Positions 47,201 to 58,358 of a DNA stretch of 64,000 nt are shown piece after piece. Both the position numbers and the translations under genes were made by a program. The stretch's first letter is position 1; each line of letters begins with the position of its first letter. The notes under the pieces are model-generated. The model searched no databases and had not been told where the DNA came from. It saw only the letters and a program-made list of their open reading frames with translations. This DNA is from Candidatus Hoaglandella endobia (GTDB taxonomy: Bacteria; Pseudomonadota; Gammaproteobacteria; Enterobacterales; Enterobacteriaceae), in assembly GCF_900044015.1 (NCBI RefSeq), contig NZ_LN999835.1, positions 460,365 to 524,364 of the forward strand, written 5' to 3'.

Positions 47201-48446
47201 AAGCTATAGGGTGCCCTACGGGGCCATCATGGACAAAGGTGACGGTGCGGAGACCATAGGAGGGGAAATAGTTGCCAACTGGGATCCACACACCATGCCG
47301 GTTATTACCGAGGTTGATGGTTTTATCCGTTTTACCGATATGATAGATGGGCAAACTATTACCCGACAGACCGATGAACTTACAGGTTTGTCTTCTATTG
47401 TGGTGCTTGATACTGCTGAACGTACTGGCAGTTGGAAAGATTTGCGGCCGGCGCTGCGTATTGTTGACAAAAACGGTAATAATGTTTTGATCCCAGGTAC
47501 GGATATACCAGCACAGTATTTTTTGCCAGGCAAAACTATCATTCAGTTGGAAGATGGGGCCAAAATCACTAGCGGTGATACGCTAGCGCGTTTGCCGCAG
47601 GAAACTTGCGGTACCAAAGATATCACAGGTGGTCTGCCGCGCGTAGCAGATCTGTTCGAAGCACGTCGACCGAAAGAGCCAGCAATTTTAGCGGAAATCA
47701 GTGGTATTATTTCGTTTGGTAAAGATACTAAAGGTAAGCGGCGCCTAATTATCTCGCCGTTGAACAACAGTGATGATTACGAAGAAATGATTCCGAAATG
47801 GCGTCAACTAAACGTATTCGAAGGAGAACGCGTTGAACGGGGTGATGTAATTTCTGACGGTCAAGAATCGCCACACGATATTCTACGTTTGCGTGGTGTG
47901 CATGCAGTTACTAGCTATATCGTAAACGAAGTTCAGGATGTCTACCGTCTGCAAGGTGTAAAGATTAACGATAAACATATCGAAGTTATCGTTCGTCAGA
48001 TGTTACGTAAAGCTACCATTACTTGCAGCGGTGGTTCAGATTTTCTAGAAGGTGAGCAGGTAGAATACTCTCGTATCAAGATTGCTAATCGTCAATTAGC
48101 CAATGAAGGCAAGTTAAAAGTAAACTATGTGCGCGATCTGTTAGGTATCACCAAAGCTTCATTAGCTACTGAGTCTTTTATCTCAGCAGCTTCTTTCCAG
48201 GAAACTACACGCGTGCTAACCGAAGCAGCAGTAGCCGGAAAATTTGATGAACTGCGTGGTCTAAAAGAGAACGTTATCGTTGGCCGGTTAATTCCGGCCG
48301 GTACAGGTTACGCTTATCATCAGGAACGCGCCCGTAATCGTCAGCAGAATCAGGCCCCAACCTCGCATCAGATTACCGCTGATGAAGCCTCAGCTAACCT
48401 GGCTGAGCTGCTGAACGCAGGTCTGGGCGGTAAATTAGAAAATTAA
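44223..48446 (+). CDS. rpoC: RNA polymerase beta' subunit
   Basis: Start is the GTG at 44223 ([13 protein letters not shown], 1407 residues, identical in length to E. coli, where rpoC also starts with GTG); AGGAG lies 10 bases upstream. The open frame extends 29 codons upstream without similarity. Present: the zinc ribbon [19 protein letters not shown] split around 70-88, the catalytic [12 protein letters not shown] near 458, bridge helix and trigger loop ([11 protein letters not shown] region), and the second zinc site C-x6-C-x2-C with VCVNCYGRD. Confidence 0.99.
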   Translation: MKDLIKFLKAQTKTEEFDAIKIALASPDMIRSWSFGEVKKPETINYRTFKPERDGLFCARIFGPVKDYECLCGKYKRLKHRGVICEKCGVEVTQTKVRRERMGHIELASPTAHIWFLKSLPSRIGLLLDMPLRDIERVLYFESYVVVEGGITNLECRQILTEEQYLDALEEFGDEFEAKMGAEAIQTLLKNIDLKQECDQLREELEETNSETKRKKLTKRIKLLEAFVHSGNKPEWMIMTVLPVLPPDLRPLVPLDGGRFATSDLNDLYRRVINRNNRLKRLLDLAAPDIIVRNEKRMLQEAVDALLDNGRRGRVITGSNKRPLKSLADMIKGKQGRFRQNLLGKRVDYSGRSVITVGPYLRLHQCGLPKKMALELFKPFIYGKLQMRDLATTIKAAKKMVEREEAVVWDILDEVIREHPVMLNRAPTLHRLGIQAFEPVLIEGKAIQLHPLVCAAYNADFDGDQMAVHVPLTLEAQLEARVLMMSTNNILSPANGEPIIVPSQDVVLGLYYMTRDRVNCKGEGMVLTGPKEAERIYRSGVADLHARVKVRITEHDKCDNGKWVKNTHLVETTIGRAILWMIVPKGLPFSLVDQALGKKAISTMLNTCYRLLGLKSTVIFADQIMYTGFTYAARSGSSVGIDDMVIPIKKAEIIDEAESEVAEIQEQFQSGLVTAGERYNKVIDIWAAANERVAKAMMDNLSTEAVFNRYGDEERQLSFNSIFMMADSGARGSAAQIRQLAGMRGLMAKPDGSIIETPITANFREGLNVLQYFISTHGARKGLADTALKTANSGYLTRRLVDVAQDLVVTEDDCGTFAGIIMTPVIEGGDVKEPLREHILGRVTAENILQPGTEDILVERNTLLNEQLCDILEENSVDSVKVRSVVTCDTDFGVCVNCYGRDLARGHLVNKGEAIGVIAAQSIGEPGTQLTMRTFHIGGAASRAAAESSIQVKNKGTIRLNNAKFVVNSSGKLVITSRNTELKLVDEFSRTKESYRVPYGAIMDKGDGAETIGGEIVANWDPHTMPVITEVDGFIRFTDMIDGQTITRQTDELTGLSSIVVLDTAERTGSWKDLRPALRIVDKNGNNVLIPGTDIPAQYFLPGKTIIQLEDGAKITSGDTLARLPQETCGTKDITGGLPRVADLFEARRPKEPAILAEISGIISFGKDTKGKRRLIISPLNNSDDYEEMIPKWRQLNVFEGERVERGDVISDGQESPHDILRLRGVHAVTSYIVNEVQDVYRLQGVKINDKHIEVIVRQMLRKATITCSGGSDFLEGEQVEYSRIKIANRQLANEGKLKVNYVRDLLGITKASLATESFISAASFQETTRVLTEAAVAGKFDELRGLKENVIVGRLIPAGTGYAYHQERARNRQQNQAPTSHQITADEASANLAELLNAGLGGKLEN

Positions 48447-48448
48447 AG

Positions 48449-48476
48449 AAACCGCTCACTCTGAGAGCAGTTTTTA
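48449..48476 (+). terminator. Rho-independent terminator after rpoC
   Basis: AACCGCTC pairs with GAGCAGTT (one mismatch) around ACTCTGA, followed by a T run. It closes the secE-rpoC transcript before the convergent rph. Confidence 0.7.
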
Positions 48477-48512
48477 CTATCTGCTTAGGTACAAAAAACA
48501 GTCAATAGTAAG

Positions 48513-49256
48513 TCAACCACCCCTGAAGCTGCTTAATTTATCCAGCAATAGTGATGCTTGTTGCGCCTGAATAAGGCGCTCAATGCCGCCGCGCGCTAAC
48601 GTAAGCAGCGCATTAAGCTCCTTTTGGCTGAAATATTCAGTCTCAGCTGTACCCTGCACCTCAATTATGCGACCGTTTTCCATCATAACTACATTCATAT
48701 CAGTTGCAGCGGCCAAATCTTCTATATATTCTAAATCACAAACAGTTTCACTGGCTACGATGCCAACTGAAATTGCTGCAACGAATCCTTTCATAGGATT
48801 CGTTGTTAACTGTCCTTTTTGCTGCATGTTGGTCAAGGCATCAGCTAAAGCAACACATGCTCCTGTGATAGAGGCGGTGCGGGTGCCGCCATCGGCCTGG
48901 AGAACATCACAATCCAAGGTAATAGTGTATTCCCTAAGTTTAATTAAATCCACAGCTGCACGCAGCGAACGAGCGATTAACCGTTGTATCTCTAACGTGC
49001 GTCCATTTTGTTTACCTTTTACTGCCTCTCGGGTATTTCGTTTATGCGTCGCGCGTGGCAGCATACTATATTCAGCCGTGATCCAACCTTGGCCTTGACC
49101 TTTCAGGAAACGCGGTACGCCTGTTTCCACCGAGGCAGTACATAACACACGTGTCTCGCCTAAAGTAATCAGCACCGAGCCTTCGGCGTGTTTAGTAAAA
49201 TGTCGGGTAATAGTTACCGGGCGTATTTGCTGTACACTTCTACTTGCAGGGCGCAT
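48513..49256 (-). CDS. rph: Ribonuclease PH
   Basis: Phosphate-dependent 3' exonuclease trimming tRNA ends. It is 247 residues, with the family signatures [51 protein letters not shown] and [17 protein letters not shown]. The frame is intact, unlike the frameshifted E. coli K-12 gene, and has a short extra tail. Divergent from yicC as in E. coli; pyrE, its usual downstream partner, is gone. Confidence 0.97.
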   Translation of the reverse strand: MRPASRSVQQIRPVTITRHFTKHAEGSVLITLGETRVLCTASVETGVPRFLKGQGQGWITAEYSMLPRATHKRNTREAVKGKQNGRTLEIQRLIARSLRAAVDLIKLREYTITLDCDVLQADGGTRTASITGACVALADALTNMQQKGQLTTNPMKGFVAAISVGIVASETVCDLEYIEDLAAATDMNVVMMENGRIIEVQGTAETEYFSQKELNALLTLARGGIERLIQAQQASLLLDKLSSFRGG

Positions 49257-49370
49257 TTTAGGTTCTCCTTAATAATACATATAATAATACATATTATCGC
49301 CTAATGCCTATTTTATTAAACTATGATAAGTTATATACTATAATATTAATTATTAATAATAGGTGTGTTT

Positions 49371-50234
49371 ATGATCAGTAGTATGACTGCTTTTACCAGG
49401 CGTAACATTACGCACACTTGGGGTAAGATTACCTGGGAACTACGCTCGGTTAATCAGCGCTATCTGGAAATCTATATTCGGTTACCGGAGCAGTTTCGTA
49501 GTTTAGATCCTATAATACGCGAACGTATCCGCTTAAGTTTGACACGCGGAAAAGTGGAATGTAATTTATATTTTGATACTAATGTAACTACACAAAATAC
49601 GCTGATTTTTAATGAAAAACTAGCTAAAGAATTAATTAAAACCGCGCAATGGGTAAAAATACAAAGCGACGAAGGCGAAATTGATCCTCTGGATATTTTG
49701 CGATGGCCAGGAGTAATGACTCCCTTAGAGCAGGATTTAGATACCATTAGTACGGAGCTATTATCAGGTTTTGATAATGTTTTAAATGATTTTCTCAGTG
49801 CCCGAGAAATGGAAGGTAATGCGCTAAAAATACTTATTGAACAACGTCTATTCAGTGTTATTGCTGAAGTAGCTAAAGTTCGACAGCAGATGCCGGATAT
49901 TTTAGTGTGGTATCGTGAACGTTTGTTAAACAAACTAGCTGACGTTAAAGTTAAGTTAGAGAGTAATCGTCTTGAACAAGAACTAGTTATGCTAGCTCAG
50001 CGTATCGATATTACAGAAGAGCTAGATCGTTTGGATGTTCATGTGAAAGAAACCTATCAGGTTTTAACCACAAAAGACGTAGTAGGCCGCAGATTAGATT
50101 TTATTATGCAGGAACTTAACCGCGAAGCTAATACTTTAGCATCAAAATCAGTTAACGCTTATATCACAGCCTGTGCGATTGAACTTAAAGTACTAATTGA
50201 ACAAATGCGTGAACAGATTCAAAATATAGAATAA
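49371..50234 (+). CDS. yicC: YicC-family endoribonuclease
   Basis: Family with reported endoribonuclease activity. It is 287 residues from ATG 49371 (MISSMTAFTRR), identical in length to E. coli YicC; a GTG two codons upstream is less likely. Conserved N-terminal W-E-L-R-S-V-N-Q-R-Y-L-E, FRSLDPIIRERIR, DILRWPGVM and the C-terminal GRRLDFIMQELNREANTLASK blocks are present. Pairs divergently with rph. Confidence 0.95.
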   Translation: MISSMTAFTRRNITHTWGKITWELRSVNQRYLEIYIRLPEQFRSLDPIIRERIRLSLTRGKVECNLYFDTNVTTQNTLIFNEKLAKELIKTAQWVKIQSDEGEIDPLDILRWPGVMTPLEQDLDTISTELLSGFDNVLNDFLSAREMEGNALKILIEQRLFSVIAEVAKVRQQMPDILVWYRERLLNKLADVKVKLESNRLEQELVMLAQRIDITEELDRLDVHVKETYQVLTTKDVVGRRLDFIMQELNREANTLASKSVNAYITACAIELKVLIEQMREQIQNIE

Positions 50235-50971
50235 AATTATCAGCAATTTAGTAATTATTAGTTACTATAGCGCAATATATAGCGCAATATATAGCGCTAC
50301 TGTATAACAGTCAGTAATCTAAGACAAGCCAAGCTTAGTTTGGCGTAGGTATTAGTCTTCATTGATTCTGCTAGCCACAGCTCACTGCTAACGAAGAGCG
50401 TCCATTTAACCAGCCACTAAGTCATCGGTGAATATCACTGATTCAAGCGCTACTAAAAGTAGCTAACTCAATTTTTTTGACCATTAAGATCAATATAAGA
50501 TCAATAAAAAAGTTAATTATATTTTTATGTGGAAGTCTTAAAAAGAATAAAGAATGAAGTTAAGTGAATTAACTTAATTTTTTATTAAAATCTACCAAAT
50601 ACTACTCTGGTAGTATATGTATTATATATAATATATAAAATAAATTTATCCAATAACTTTATTATAATTACTTCATAACTTAAAATAGCTGTATAAAATC
50701 TATAATATTAAATATAGTTTTATTATTTTTTTTGACAACTTATATAAGTTAATCTACTGCTGCAGCGCGCAAATAATAGATGATAGTCAACTAAACTGCT
50801 AGTTATTTATTATTAAAATAAATATATTAACGAGCGAATTAATTAAACTTATTGGCGCAAAAAGCTTGCGCTTGCATCTAGAGCAAGATATAGTATTACT
50901 ACTAGAGTAGTATGTAATTATTTATACTCAAGATAGTAAGTATAACGACTATCTATAAATACTAAACTGAT
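50235..50971. other. Gap between yicC and tRNA-Gly, no gene seen
   Basis: I find no intact frame and no remnant that I can name. The left end carries a 12-base tandem repeat; 50560-50760 is nearly all A/T. It joins two regions that are distant in E. coli (rph-yicC and the glyV-to-rlmB block), so it contains a rearrangement junction. Confidence 0.5.
50267..50298. repeat. Short tandem repeat, 12-base unit
   Basis: The unit AGCGCAATATAT recurs with a period of exactly 12 (AGCGC at 50269, 50281 and 50293), about 2.5 copies. Confidence 0.7.
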
Positions 50972-51046
<75 letters not shown>

Positions 51047-51209
51047 AAAATTAAGTTTTTTTCTGATATCTGATAAGATTAATCTGCAGGTAATTGTCTA
51101 CTAGTTAGTAGAACCACAGCTAATAACTGCTACCAAGCACCATTGTTCTCGTTCGAGAACCTGACTGTCCTGTTCGCTAATACTGGAGCTACACGAGAAA
51201 AAGTCAATT

Positions 51210-51561
51210 CTTAATCCTTACTCATACGATCAAATTCATTACTCAAATGCTCTGACTGCTATCTAGCAATCAGACCTAAAAAACGTCACAATAGCATTAT
51301 TCAGCCCCATACTAGGAAAACTGCTCGTTTTTCTCAATGTCAATACCAGCGGGCTTTAAAGTTACTGTTTACTGGCTCTTTTCTAGAAAGAAAAAGACAA
51401 GGGTCCTCGCGCAACAGCTCTCACTAAATGATGCAACCTCCTGTGCTGGCTATGTAGTTGGCGCTACAGCCTATAGTAGTAAAATAAAATCAGGATACGC
51501 GGTGACTTCTTGCCGAAGTTATCTCAATTTGAGAATCATGCGTTTAACGCATAGAAACTAG
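51210..51561 (+). pseudogene. nnr: Decayed nnr (NAD(P)H-hydrate repair enzyme)
   Basis: E. coli has nnr (yjeF) directly upstream of tsaE. From 51210 the plus strand reads L-N-P-Y, then T-A-I-stop-Q-S-D-L, against LTPHPGE...AEIESDRL. A frame near 51370 gives F-T-G-S-F-L against V-L-S-G-I-I, and near 51397-51460 the frame reads VLAQQLSLNDA and SCAGYVVGA, against LLGQKLSPYDAACAGCVAHGA. An open 74-codon frame at 51337-51561 is only part of this remnant. Nothing is readable in 51047-51209. Confidence 0.82.
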
Positions 51562-51563
51562 AT

Positions 51564-52043
51564 ATGAAAAACCAATTAATAGCATTACCGGATGCAGTTG
51601 CAACCTGCAAACTAGGCGCAGTACTTGCTGTTGCATGTCGACAGCCCTGCGTAATTTATCTTTATGGAAATCTTGGCGCCGGTAAGACCACTTTTTGTCG
51701 GGGTTTTTTACGCGCGCTGGGATATACAGGGAATGTAAAAAGTCCTACTTATACCTTAGTTGAGTCTTACTATTTACCAGACTGGACAGTCTATCATTTT
51801 GATCTTTATCGTCTGACTAGACCGGAGGAGTTAGAATTGATAGGTGTGCAGGAATATTTCGATAATAGCGCCTTCTGTTTGGTAGAATGGCCTCAGAGTG
51901 GAGAGGGATTTCTGCAGCCTGCAGATATTAGCTTGACGCTGCACTATCTGAGTAATGGCCGTGAATTACAAGCACAAGCCTTTAGCGCCACCGGTGCGTT
52001 AATTTTGGAGAAGCTCGCTTTTAAGCAGGAAAGAAGATATTAG
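51564..52043 (+). CDS. tsaE: tRNA threonylcarbamoyladenosine synthesis ATPase
   Basis: ATPase working with TsaB and TsaD to make t6A37 in ANN-decoding tRNAs. It is 159 residues (E. coli 153) with Walker A GNLGAGKTT near 37-45, SPTYTLVESY, HFDLYRL and the CLVEWPQ segment with the conserved Glu-Trp. Two bases before amiB; first intact gene of the tsaE-amiB-mutL-miaA-hfq run. Confidence 0.97.
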   Translation: MKNQLIALPDAVATCKLGAVLAVACRQPCVIYLYGNLGAGKTTFCRGFLRALGYTGNVKSPTYTLVESYYLPDWTVYHFDLYRLTRPEELELIGVQEYFDNSAFCLVEWPQSGEGFLQPADISLTLHYLSNGRELQAQAFSATGALILEKLAFKQERRY

Positions 52044-52045
52044 TT

Positions 52046-53698
52046 ATGACGCTGAAGTTCAGGGTATGGTTGGCGCTAGTTATGTATCTGATCGTAGGTA
52101 AAACTACGACAGCAACACTCATTGATATTAAAATTGTTAATCTTGATAATCAATCTATTGTCAACCTTTTTCTTAAGAAAAAGCCTATTTATGACTTGTT
52201 TTCACTGCATAATCCCGAACGTATGGTAGTAGATATCTACCAAAACGGTAAGATCATATCTGGGTTACCGGTTAATTTTAATAGCGATAACGTGATTAAA
52301 CGAATAAAGACTAGCACTCCAGTTGATAAACAAAAAAGTTCACGGCTCGTATTCGAGCTAAACCGTAAATCAAGTATATATGCCGCGATACGACAGGTTG
52401 GTGGGCGCTATAATGTTGTTTTTACTGTTACCAGCCCGCGACAACTTGCTGTCACATCACGTTCTCGCATTAAAACAGCAATACAGTCATCGCCGCCGTC
52501 CTCGCCCACAATCTTGGCGAGGATCCCGTTTAGTAAGCCTCGTAGTGGTCTACTGGAAGTAGGCTCTGAACCAGTGGTAGTAGCCATTGATGCTGGTCAT
52601 GGCGGCCATGATCCAGGAGCAACCGGTCCTAATGGATTACATGAAAAAAACGTGACCATCGCTATTGCACACAAGCTAAAAGTACTCCTGGATAGAGATC
52701 CGATGTTCAAACCAGTGTTAACCCGCGATGGAAATTATTTTATCTCGGTTATAGATCGGTCAGATTTTGCACGCAAAAATGGCGCTAGCGTGTTAATATC
52801 AATTCACGCTGACGCTACACCTAACCGCCGTGCCAGCGGGGCATCAGTATGGGTGTTATCGAACCAACGCGCTAATAGCGAAATGGCTAACTGGCTAGAG
52901 CAGCATGAAAAACAATCCGAGCTACTGGGCGGTGCCGGTAATTGGTTGGCTCAGGCTAATCCCGACCTTAGTCAAGCTGTGCTCGATCTACAGTTTAGTA
53001 ATTCGCAGCGAGTGGGATATGATATTGCGGTGAAAATACTTAGTCAATTAAACCGTATCGGTGCAATACACAAACTTCGACCTGAGCACGCTAGTTTAGG
53101 CGTACTGCGTTCTCCTGATATTCCATCTCTGCTAGTAGAAACTGGTTTTATTAGTAACCATCAAGAAGCACGGTTACTCGGTAACCGTGCTTACCAGGAT
53201 AAAATCGCCAACGCCATTCATGTAGGGCTTCGAACTTATTTTCTGGCGCATCCGCTACAAACCAGTCCGAAGTTAAAAAATCAGCAACAGGTAGTTAGTT
53301 CAGCGGCCGATGCTAGGTCTGCTAATAACAACCGGTCGGTGGTGCAATCAATTGGTATTATGGTGTCATCTGACGCTAGCCACACCGTTGTAGACGGTGA
53401 GACGCTGTTCGGCATAACCCGTTATTATGGCATTAGCATGAAGTCGTTTCGCGCACTAAATAACCTTAAAAAAGACCACATCTGGACTGGTCAACGACTG
53501 AGAATACCATCCACTGGCATCCTCCCTACCTATGCAGCTTCGCTTGCTAACGTGCGCCGACATAAGGTGGTACGTGGCGATACCTTAACATCTATCGCAA
53601 ATAAATATGACATCTCCATCGGTGCCATCAGGCAGGCTAATAAAATAAAAATAAATAATTTGATGCTTGGACAGATGTTAACTATACCGCCAGCTTGA
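52046..53698 (+). CDS. amiB: N-acetylmuramoyl-L-alanine amidase AmiB with two LysM domains
   Basis: Periplasmic zinc amidase that splits septal peptidoglycan during daughter-cell separation. It is 550 residues with a hydrophobic N terminus (1-23) as export signal, an AMIN domain to about 130, a variable linker, and an Amidase_3 domain: zinc ligands in DAGHGG (about 183), LHEKN, SIHADA and catalytic Glu in VETGFIS. Two LysM repeats follow (HTVVDGETLFGITRYYG... and HKVVRGDTLTSIANKYD...). E. coli K-12 AmiB is about 445 residues and, as I recall, lacks LysM. Implies that a murein wall is still remodelled. Confidence 0.95.
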   Translation: MTLKFRVWLALVMYLIVGKTTTATLIDIKIVNLDNQSIVNLFLKKKPIYDLFSLHNPERMVVDIYQNGKIISGLPVNFNSDNVIKRIKTSTPVDKQKSSRLVFELNRKSSIYAAIRQVGGRYNVVFTVTSPRQLAVTSRSRIKTAIQSSPPSSPTILARIPFSKPRSGLLEVGSEPVVVAIDAGHGGHDPGATGPNGLHEKNVTIAIAHKLKVLLDRDPMFKPVLTRDGNYFISVIDRSDFARKNGASVLISIHADATPNRRASGASVWVLSNQRANSEMANWLEQHEKQSELLGGAGNWLAQANPDLSQAVLDLQFSNSQRVGYDIAVKILSQLNRIGAIHKLRPEHASLGVLRSPDIPSLLVETGFISNHQEARLLGNRAYQDKIANAIHVGLRTYFLAHPLQTSPKLKNQQQVVSSAADARSANNNRSVVQSIGIMVSSDASHTVVDGETLFGITRYYGISMKSFRALNNLKKDHIWTGQRLRIPSTGILPTYAASLANVRRHKVVRGDTLTSIANKYDISIGAIRQANKIKINNLMLGQMLTIPPA

Positions 53699-53718
53699 AA
53701 CGAGGAAACTCGATTATT

Positions 53719-55725
53719 ATGCCTATTCAAGTATTACCGCCACAGCTCGTAAATCAAATCGCCGCCGGTGAAGTGGTGGCGCGTCCTGCTTCAGTAGTTA
53801 AAGAACTGGTAGAAAACAGCCTTGATGCCGGTGCAACCAATATTAAAATAGATATCGAGCGGGGTGGGTCAAAACGTATCAGCATACGGGATAACGGTAG
53901 TGGTATTCATAAAAATGAACTAGTGCTGGCATTAGCACGCCACACAACTAGCAAAATTGCCAGCCTGGAAGATTTTGAACGTATTACAAGTATGGGTTTT
54001 CGCGGCGAGGCACTGGCTAGCGTTAGCTCCGTATCTCGACTTATGTTGACATCACGAACCGTTATACAAAACGAAGCCTGGCAGGCATATACTGAAGGTT
54101 ATAATTTATCGATTGCTCTCAAGCCAACTGCTCATCCGGTGGGTACTACGGTTGACGTGCTAGATCTATTTTATAACATGCCAGCGCGTCGTAAATTTAT
54201 GCGTACTGAAAAAACTGAATTTACACATATTGACGAAGTCGTGCGCCGCATTGCACTGGCCCGATTCGATGTTACCTTTAGCTTACAACATAATGGTAAA
54301 ATAGTGCGCCAATATCGTGCGGTGGACCAGCAAAGTCAGCAGCATCTACGCAGATTAAGTAGTTTATGTGGTCAGGCGTTTGTTGATTGTGCTCTTGCCG
54401 TGTCGGAGCAACAAGGTGATCTGGCTATCCGAGGCTGGATAGCAGATCCTACTGGCATAGAGAGGCCCGAGATGCAATATAGCTATGTAAATCTGCGTAT
54501 GATACGTAACAATTTAATCAATCATGCTATTCGGCAGGCTTATGATCAGTATCAACTCACTGGTGCGCAGCAGCCAGCCTTCGTGCTGTTTCTCGATGTC
54601 GATGCTCATCAAGTAGACGTTAATGTCCATCCCACTAAACATGAGGTACGGTTTCACCAGGCACGTCTAGTACATGACTTCATTTATCGGGCAATATTGC
54701 CTATTTTACAGCAAACTTACTCTCTCAAGTTGCCCCTAAACAAAGAAAACTTGATGAGTGGTCAGCACGCGGCTAAGAAGCTTCAGGCGTCAGTAAATAA
54801 TAATTACTTTAGAGCTTTACGAGCTTCAATTCATCAGCCGGTGGCTGTCAGAAAAATAGTAGACTTATCGCCAATGCATGATGCCATGTCGGGACATGCA
54901 GTATTGTTGACTAAAAATATCCCAAGGCAGGCTCCTAACGAGGGAGGAGTTGATAACCTTCAGCTCGAGATCGTTAGTGCCAAAAGGGGGAAAAAAGAGC
55001 TGCCGCGCTATAAATCTAGTAGCGCGGAGCCGTCGTGTGCATATGATAGAAAAAACTATCAGCGTAAAAATAAAAAAAATAAAAAGGATGTTGAGCATAC
55101 TGCAGGTGCAGCGCATAACTTATCTTGTACGCGCTCTACAATCAGTACTACGCCGATGACAGCAGTAAATCTGCACAGCTTTGGTCAAGTTTTGACATTA
55201 GTGTCGCCCCATTATGGACTGTTGAAGTCGGGGAAAAACCTTATGCTGCTCTCGCTACCAGTAGCAGAACGCTGCCTACTCGAGCACAAATTAACACCAG
55301 ATAGGGAACCTCTCCGCGCTCAACCACTGCTTATTCCTTTGCATATGACATTGCGCGAGGAAGAAGCAGTAGCGCTTAGTAATTATCAGTCTTTACTGCA
55401 AGATATGGGCCTGACTGTGCAGGGATATCTTAAACAGATTACTGTAAATTCAGTACCTTTACCATTACGTAAGCAAAATTTACAAAGCTTAATTCCAGAC
55501 CTATTAGGCTACCTATACAGTAAAGCTTTAGTAACCCATAATGAAGTTGCAGCCTGGCTTTCCCGCCGGCTACAACTGGAGACTATCGTCTGGAGCCATT
55601 CCCGGGCGATACAATTGCTTGCCGATATGGAGCGGCTTTGTCCTCATTTGATTCAAAACCCGCCAGATAAACTGCTAGTTACACTAGATCTTAAAGCAGC
55701 TATTAAAGCTCTAAACCATGACTAA
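53719..55725 (+). CDS. mutL: DNA mismatch repair protein MutL
   Basis: ATPase that links mismatch recognition to strand incision. I start at ATG 53719 ([19 protein letters not shown]), the E. coli start; 668 residues against 615. GHKL motifs: [36 protein letters not shown]. The C-terminal dimerisation domain is recognisable from [13 protein letters not shown] on. The linker (about 340-480) is longer and rich in Lys, Arg and Asn ([13 protein letters not shown]). Overlaps miaA by eight bases. mutS and mutH are not in the window. Confidence 0.96.
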   Translation: MPIQVLPPQLVNQIAAGEVVARPASVVKELVENSLDAGATNIKIDIERGGSKRISIRDNGSGIHKNELVLALARHTTSKIASLEDFERITSMGFRGEALASVSSVSRLMLTSRTVIQNEAWQAYTEGYNLSIALKPTAHPVGTTVDVLDLFYNMPARRKFMRTEKTEFTHIDEVVRRIALARFDVTFSLQHNGKIVRQYRAVDQQSQQHLRRLSSLCGQAFVDCALAVSEQQGDLAIRGWIADPTGIERPEMQYSYVNLRMIRNNLINHAIRQAYDQYQLTGAQQPAFVLFLDVDAHQVDVNVHPTKHEVRFHQARLVHDFIYRAILPILQQTYSLKLPLNKENLMSGQHAAKKLQASVNNNYFRALRASIHQPVAVRKIVDLSPMHDAMSGHAVLLTKNIPRQAPNEGGVDNLQLEIVSAKRGKKELPRYKSSSAEPSCAYDRKNYQRKNKKNKKDVEHTAGAAHNLSCTRSTISTTPMTAVNLHSFGQVLTLVSPHYGLLKSGKNLMLLSLPVAERCLLEHKLTPDREPLRAQPLLIPLHMTLREEEAVALSNYQSLLQDMGLTVQGYLKQITVNSVPLPLRKQNLQSLIPDLLGYLYSKALVTHNEVAAWLSRRLQLETIVWSHSRAIQLLADMERLCPHLIQNPPDKLLVTLDLKAAIKALNHD

Positions 55726-56647
55726 AACCCGTCCACAAGCAATTTTTCTGATGGGGCCAACAGCCTCTGGAAAGACCGCACTCGCGCTAGCTTTGCGTAA
55801 ATTTCTTCCGGTGGAAATAGTAAGCGTAGATTCTGCATTAATTTATCGCGGTATGGATATTGGTACGGCCAAGCCTAGCGCCGATGAGTTGGCACAGGGA
55901 CTGCATCGCCTGATAGATATCCGAGATCCTGCGGAGTTTTATTCAGTGGCAGAATTTTGCCGTGATGCGCTTAAGGAAATGGCAGAAATCACAGAAATCG
56001 GTCGTATACCTTTGTTGGTAGGTGGAACTATGCTTTACTTCAAGGCGCTTCTAGAAGGCTTATCCCCTTTACCCTCAGCAGATCCTATTGTACGCATGCG
56101 TCTTCAACATGAGGCAAAAAAAAAGGGGTGGCCAGCACTGCACCAGCAGTTGCAACAGATTGATCCGATTGCAGCAAATCGGATTCATCCTCATGATTCG
56201 CAGAGACTATCTCGGGCACTAGAAGTTTTTTTTGTTGTAGGTAACACTCTAACGGAACTAATAAAAATATCTGGTGAAGCTCTAGCGTATCAAGTACATC
56301 AATTTGCTCTTGCTCCGCTTGATCGCGGATTGCTGTACCAGCGTATTGAGCGTCGCTTTCATCATATGTTAGCTGCTGGTTTCGAGCAAGAGGTTAGTAG
56401 ACTGTTTGCTAACAGTAATCTTAATAGGGCAATGCCATCCCTACGTTGCGTAGGCTACCGCCAGATGTGGTCATATCTAGCCGGGGAGATTGATTATGAT
56501 TACATGGTATATCGTGGCATTGTCTCGACCAGACAACTCTCCAAACACCAGCTTACATGGCTGCGGAGATGGCACAACGTTCATTGGCTAGACAGCGATA
56601 AACCTACTACGGCCATTGATCGTGTATTACAAGTTATTCGTGCCTAG
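55718..56647 (+). CDS. miaA: tRNA dimethylallyltransferase
   Basis: Adds the isopentenyl group to A37 of UNN-decoding tRNAs. It is 309 residues (E. coli 316) with P-loop [10 protein letters not shown] (13-22), the [17 protein letters not shown] substrate segment, [18 protein letters not shown] and the C-terminal [14 protein letters not shown]. Start overlaps the end of mutL. Confidence 0.97.
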   Translation: MTKTRPQAIFLMGPTASGKTALALALRKFLPVEIVSVDSALIYRGMDIGTAKPSADELAQGLHRLIDIRDPAEFYSVAEFCRDALKEMAEITEIGRIPLLVGGTMLYFKALLEGLSPLPSADPIVRMRLQHEAKKKGWPALHQQLQQIDPIAANRIHPHDSQRLSRALEVFFVVGNTLTELIKISGEALAYQVHQFALAPLDRGLLYQRIERRFHHMLAAGFEQEVSRLFANSNLNRAMPSLRCVGYRQMWSYLAGEIDYDYMVYRGIVSTRQLSKHQLTWLRRWHNVHWLDSDKPTTAIDRVLQVIRA

Positions 56648-56756
56648 GTTAGTTGATTGATTATGTTTAATTTAGCTGAACAAGCTTGTTTTTTACAATT
56701 ATTATTTTTTTAGGACTACATGGTTCTTTTTACATACAAAAGAGCTTATATTATAA

Positions 56757-57002
<246 letters not shown>

Positions 57003-57073
57003 AAGAATAAAACGGGGTTTTGTTGACCATTTTTTATTTTAGCGTTCTTATGATGTTGTTGAGGAGGAACAAG

Positions 57074-57097
57074 AATTAAAGTCACAATTAAAGTCAC
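57074..57097. repeat. Two tandem copies of a 12-base unit
   Basis: AATTAAAGTCAC occurs twice in direct succession just before hflK, probably a replication-slippage duplication. Confidence 0.8.
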
Positions 57098-57110
57098 ATG
57101 GAGCTAACAT

Positions 57111-58358
57111 ATGGCTTGGAATAAGCCTGGTAATAACGGACATGACCGCGATCCGTGGGGAAGCACCAATAATAGTGGCAACTCAAGCGAAAATAAAAAA
57201 AGCGGCCACGACCAAGGTCCTCCTGATCTAGATGATATCTTCCGCCAGCTCAGCCACAAGCTGAGCTGGTTAAGTCGTAAAGGTAATAACGTCGGCAAGC
57301 CGGGAAAAAGTAGTCGTTATATCTTCCTGGCAGTTGTCGTTGTAATTTTAATTTGGGCTGGTAGCGGTCTTTATACTATTAAAGAGGCTGAACGTGGGGT
57401 GGTGTTACGTTTCGGTAAATTCCATCATTTAGTTCAGCCTGGTCTGAACTGGAAGCCAACTTTTATCGATACTGTTACAGTCGTTAATGTAGAATCTGTA
57501 CGTGAACTAGCTGCTTCCGGCGTAATGTTGACTTCCGACGAGAACGTGGTGCGCGTAGAGATGAATGTGCAGTATCGCGTCACTGATCCAGAACGCTATC
57601 TGTTTAGCGTCACTAACGCCGATGATAGCCTGCGCCAGGCTACTGATAGCGCCCTGCGCGGCGTTATAGGGAAATACACTATGGATCGTATTTTGACCGA
57701 AGGTCGCACGGTAGTACGTAGCAATACGCAGCGTGTTCTAGAAGAAACTATGCAGCCTTATAATATGGGAATTACGTTGTTAGACGTTAATTTACAGGCG
57801 GCGCGGCCACCAGAGGAAGTTAAGGCTGCCTTTGATGACGCTATTGCCGCAAGAGAAAACGAACAACAATATATCCGCGAAGCGGAGGCATACGCCAATG
57901 AAGTACAGCCGCGCGCTAATGGTCAGGCGCAGCGTGTTCTAGAAGAGGGGCGCGCTTATAAAGCCCGTACCATCCTAAAAGCTCAGGGGGAAGTCCAGTG
58001 CTTCGTTAAGGTATTACCAGAATATAAAGCAGCGCCAGAAATTACCCGTAAACGTCTCTACATCGACGCTATGGAGCGGTTATTAAGTAACACAAGCAAA
58101 ATTTTGATTAACGATAAGATTAGCAAAAATCTTATGGTGCTGCCACTGGAACAAATACTGCGTAATGCTCCCAGGAGTCACGTTAAACTAAATTCGGCAA
58201 CTGATGCGCTTAATCTGCGGCAGCTACCTTCTTCCGGGGGGAAGAGCAGCGCCACTTCGAGTATTAACGCAAACAGTAAAGTTAGCAGTAATTTTATGGA
58301 TCAACGACTGGCCAATGCACAGCGAGATGATACTGTGCGCGAAGGGAGAGATAACTAA
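57111..58358 (+). CDS. hflK: FtsH protease modulator HflK
   Basis: SPFH-family inner-membrane protein that forms a cage with HflC around FtsH. It is 415 residues (E. coli 419): Gly/Asn-rich N terminus, one membrane segment (about 67-86), the SPFH domain starting GLYTIKEAERGVVLRFGK, and a long helical region. The last bases overlap hflC by one (TAATG). GGAG lies upstream of the ATG. Confidence 0.97.
   Translation: MAWNKPGNNGHDRDPWGSTNNSGNSSENKKSGHDQGPPDLDDIFRQLSHKLSWLSRKGNNVGKPGKSSRYIFLAVVVVILIWAGSGLYTIKEAERGVVLRFGKFHHLVQPGLNWKPTFIDTVTVVNVESVRELAASGVMLTSDENVVRVEMNVQYRVTDPERYLFSVTNADDSLRQATDSALRGVIGKYTMDRILTEGRTVVRSNTQRVLEETMQPYNMGITLLDVNLQAARPPEEVKAAFDDAIAARENEQQYIREAEAYANEVQPRANGQAQRVLEEGRAYKARTILKAQGEVQCFVKVLPEYKAAPEITRKRLYIDAMERLLSNTSKILINDKISKNLMVLPLEQILRNAPRSHVKLNSATDALNLRQLPSSGGKSSATSSINANSKVSSNFMDQRLANAQRDDTVREGRDN

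Noticed and set aside
51337..51561. Open 74-codon frame before tsaE as a gene
   Set aside because: It reads the C-terminal part of Nnr with earlier Nnr pieces in other frames upstream.
57003..57110. hflX remnant between hfq and hflK
   Set aside because: The gap is too short and only an isolated Q-E-L fits.
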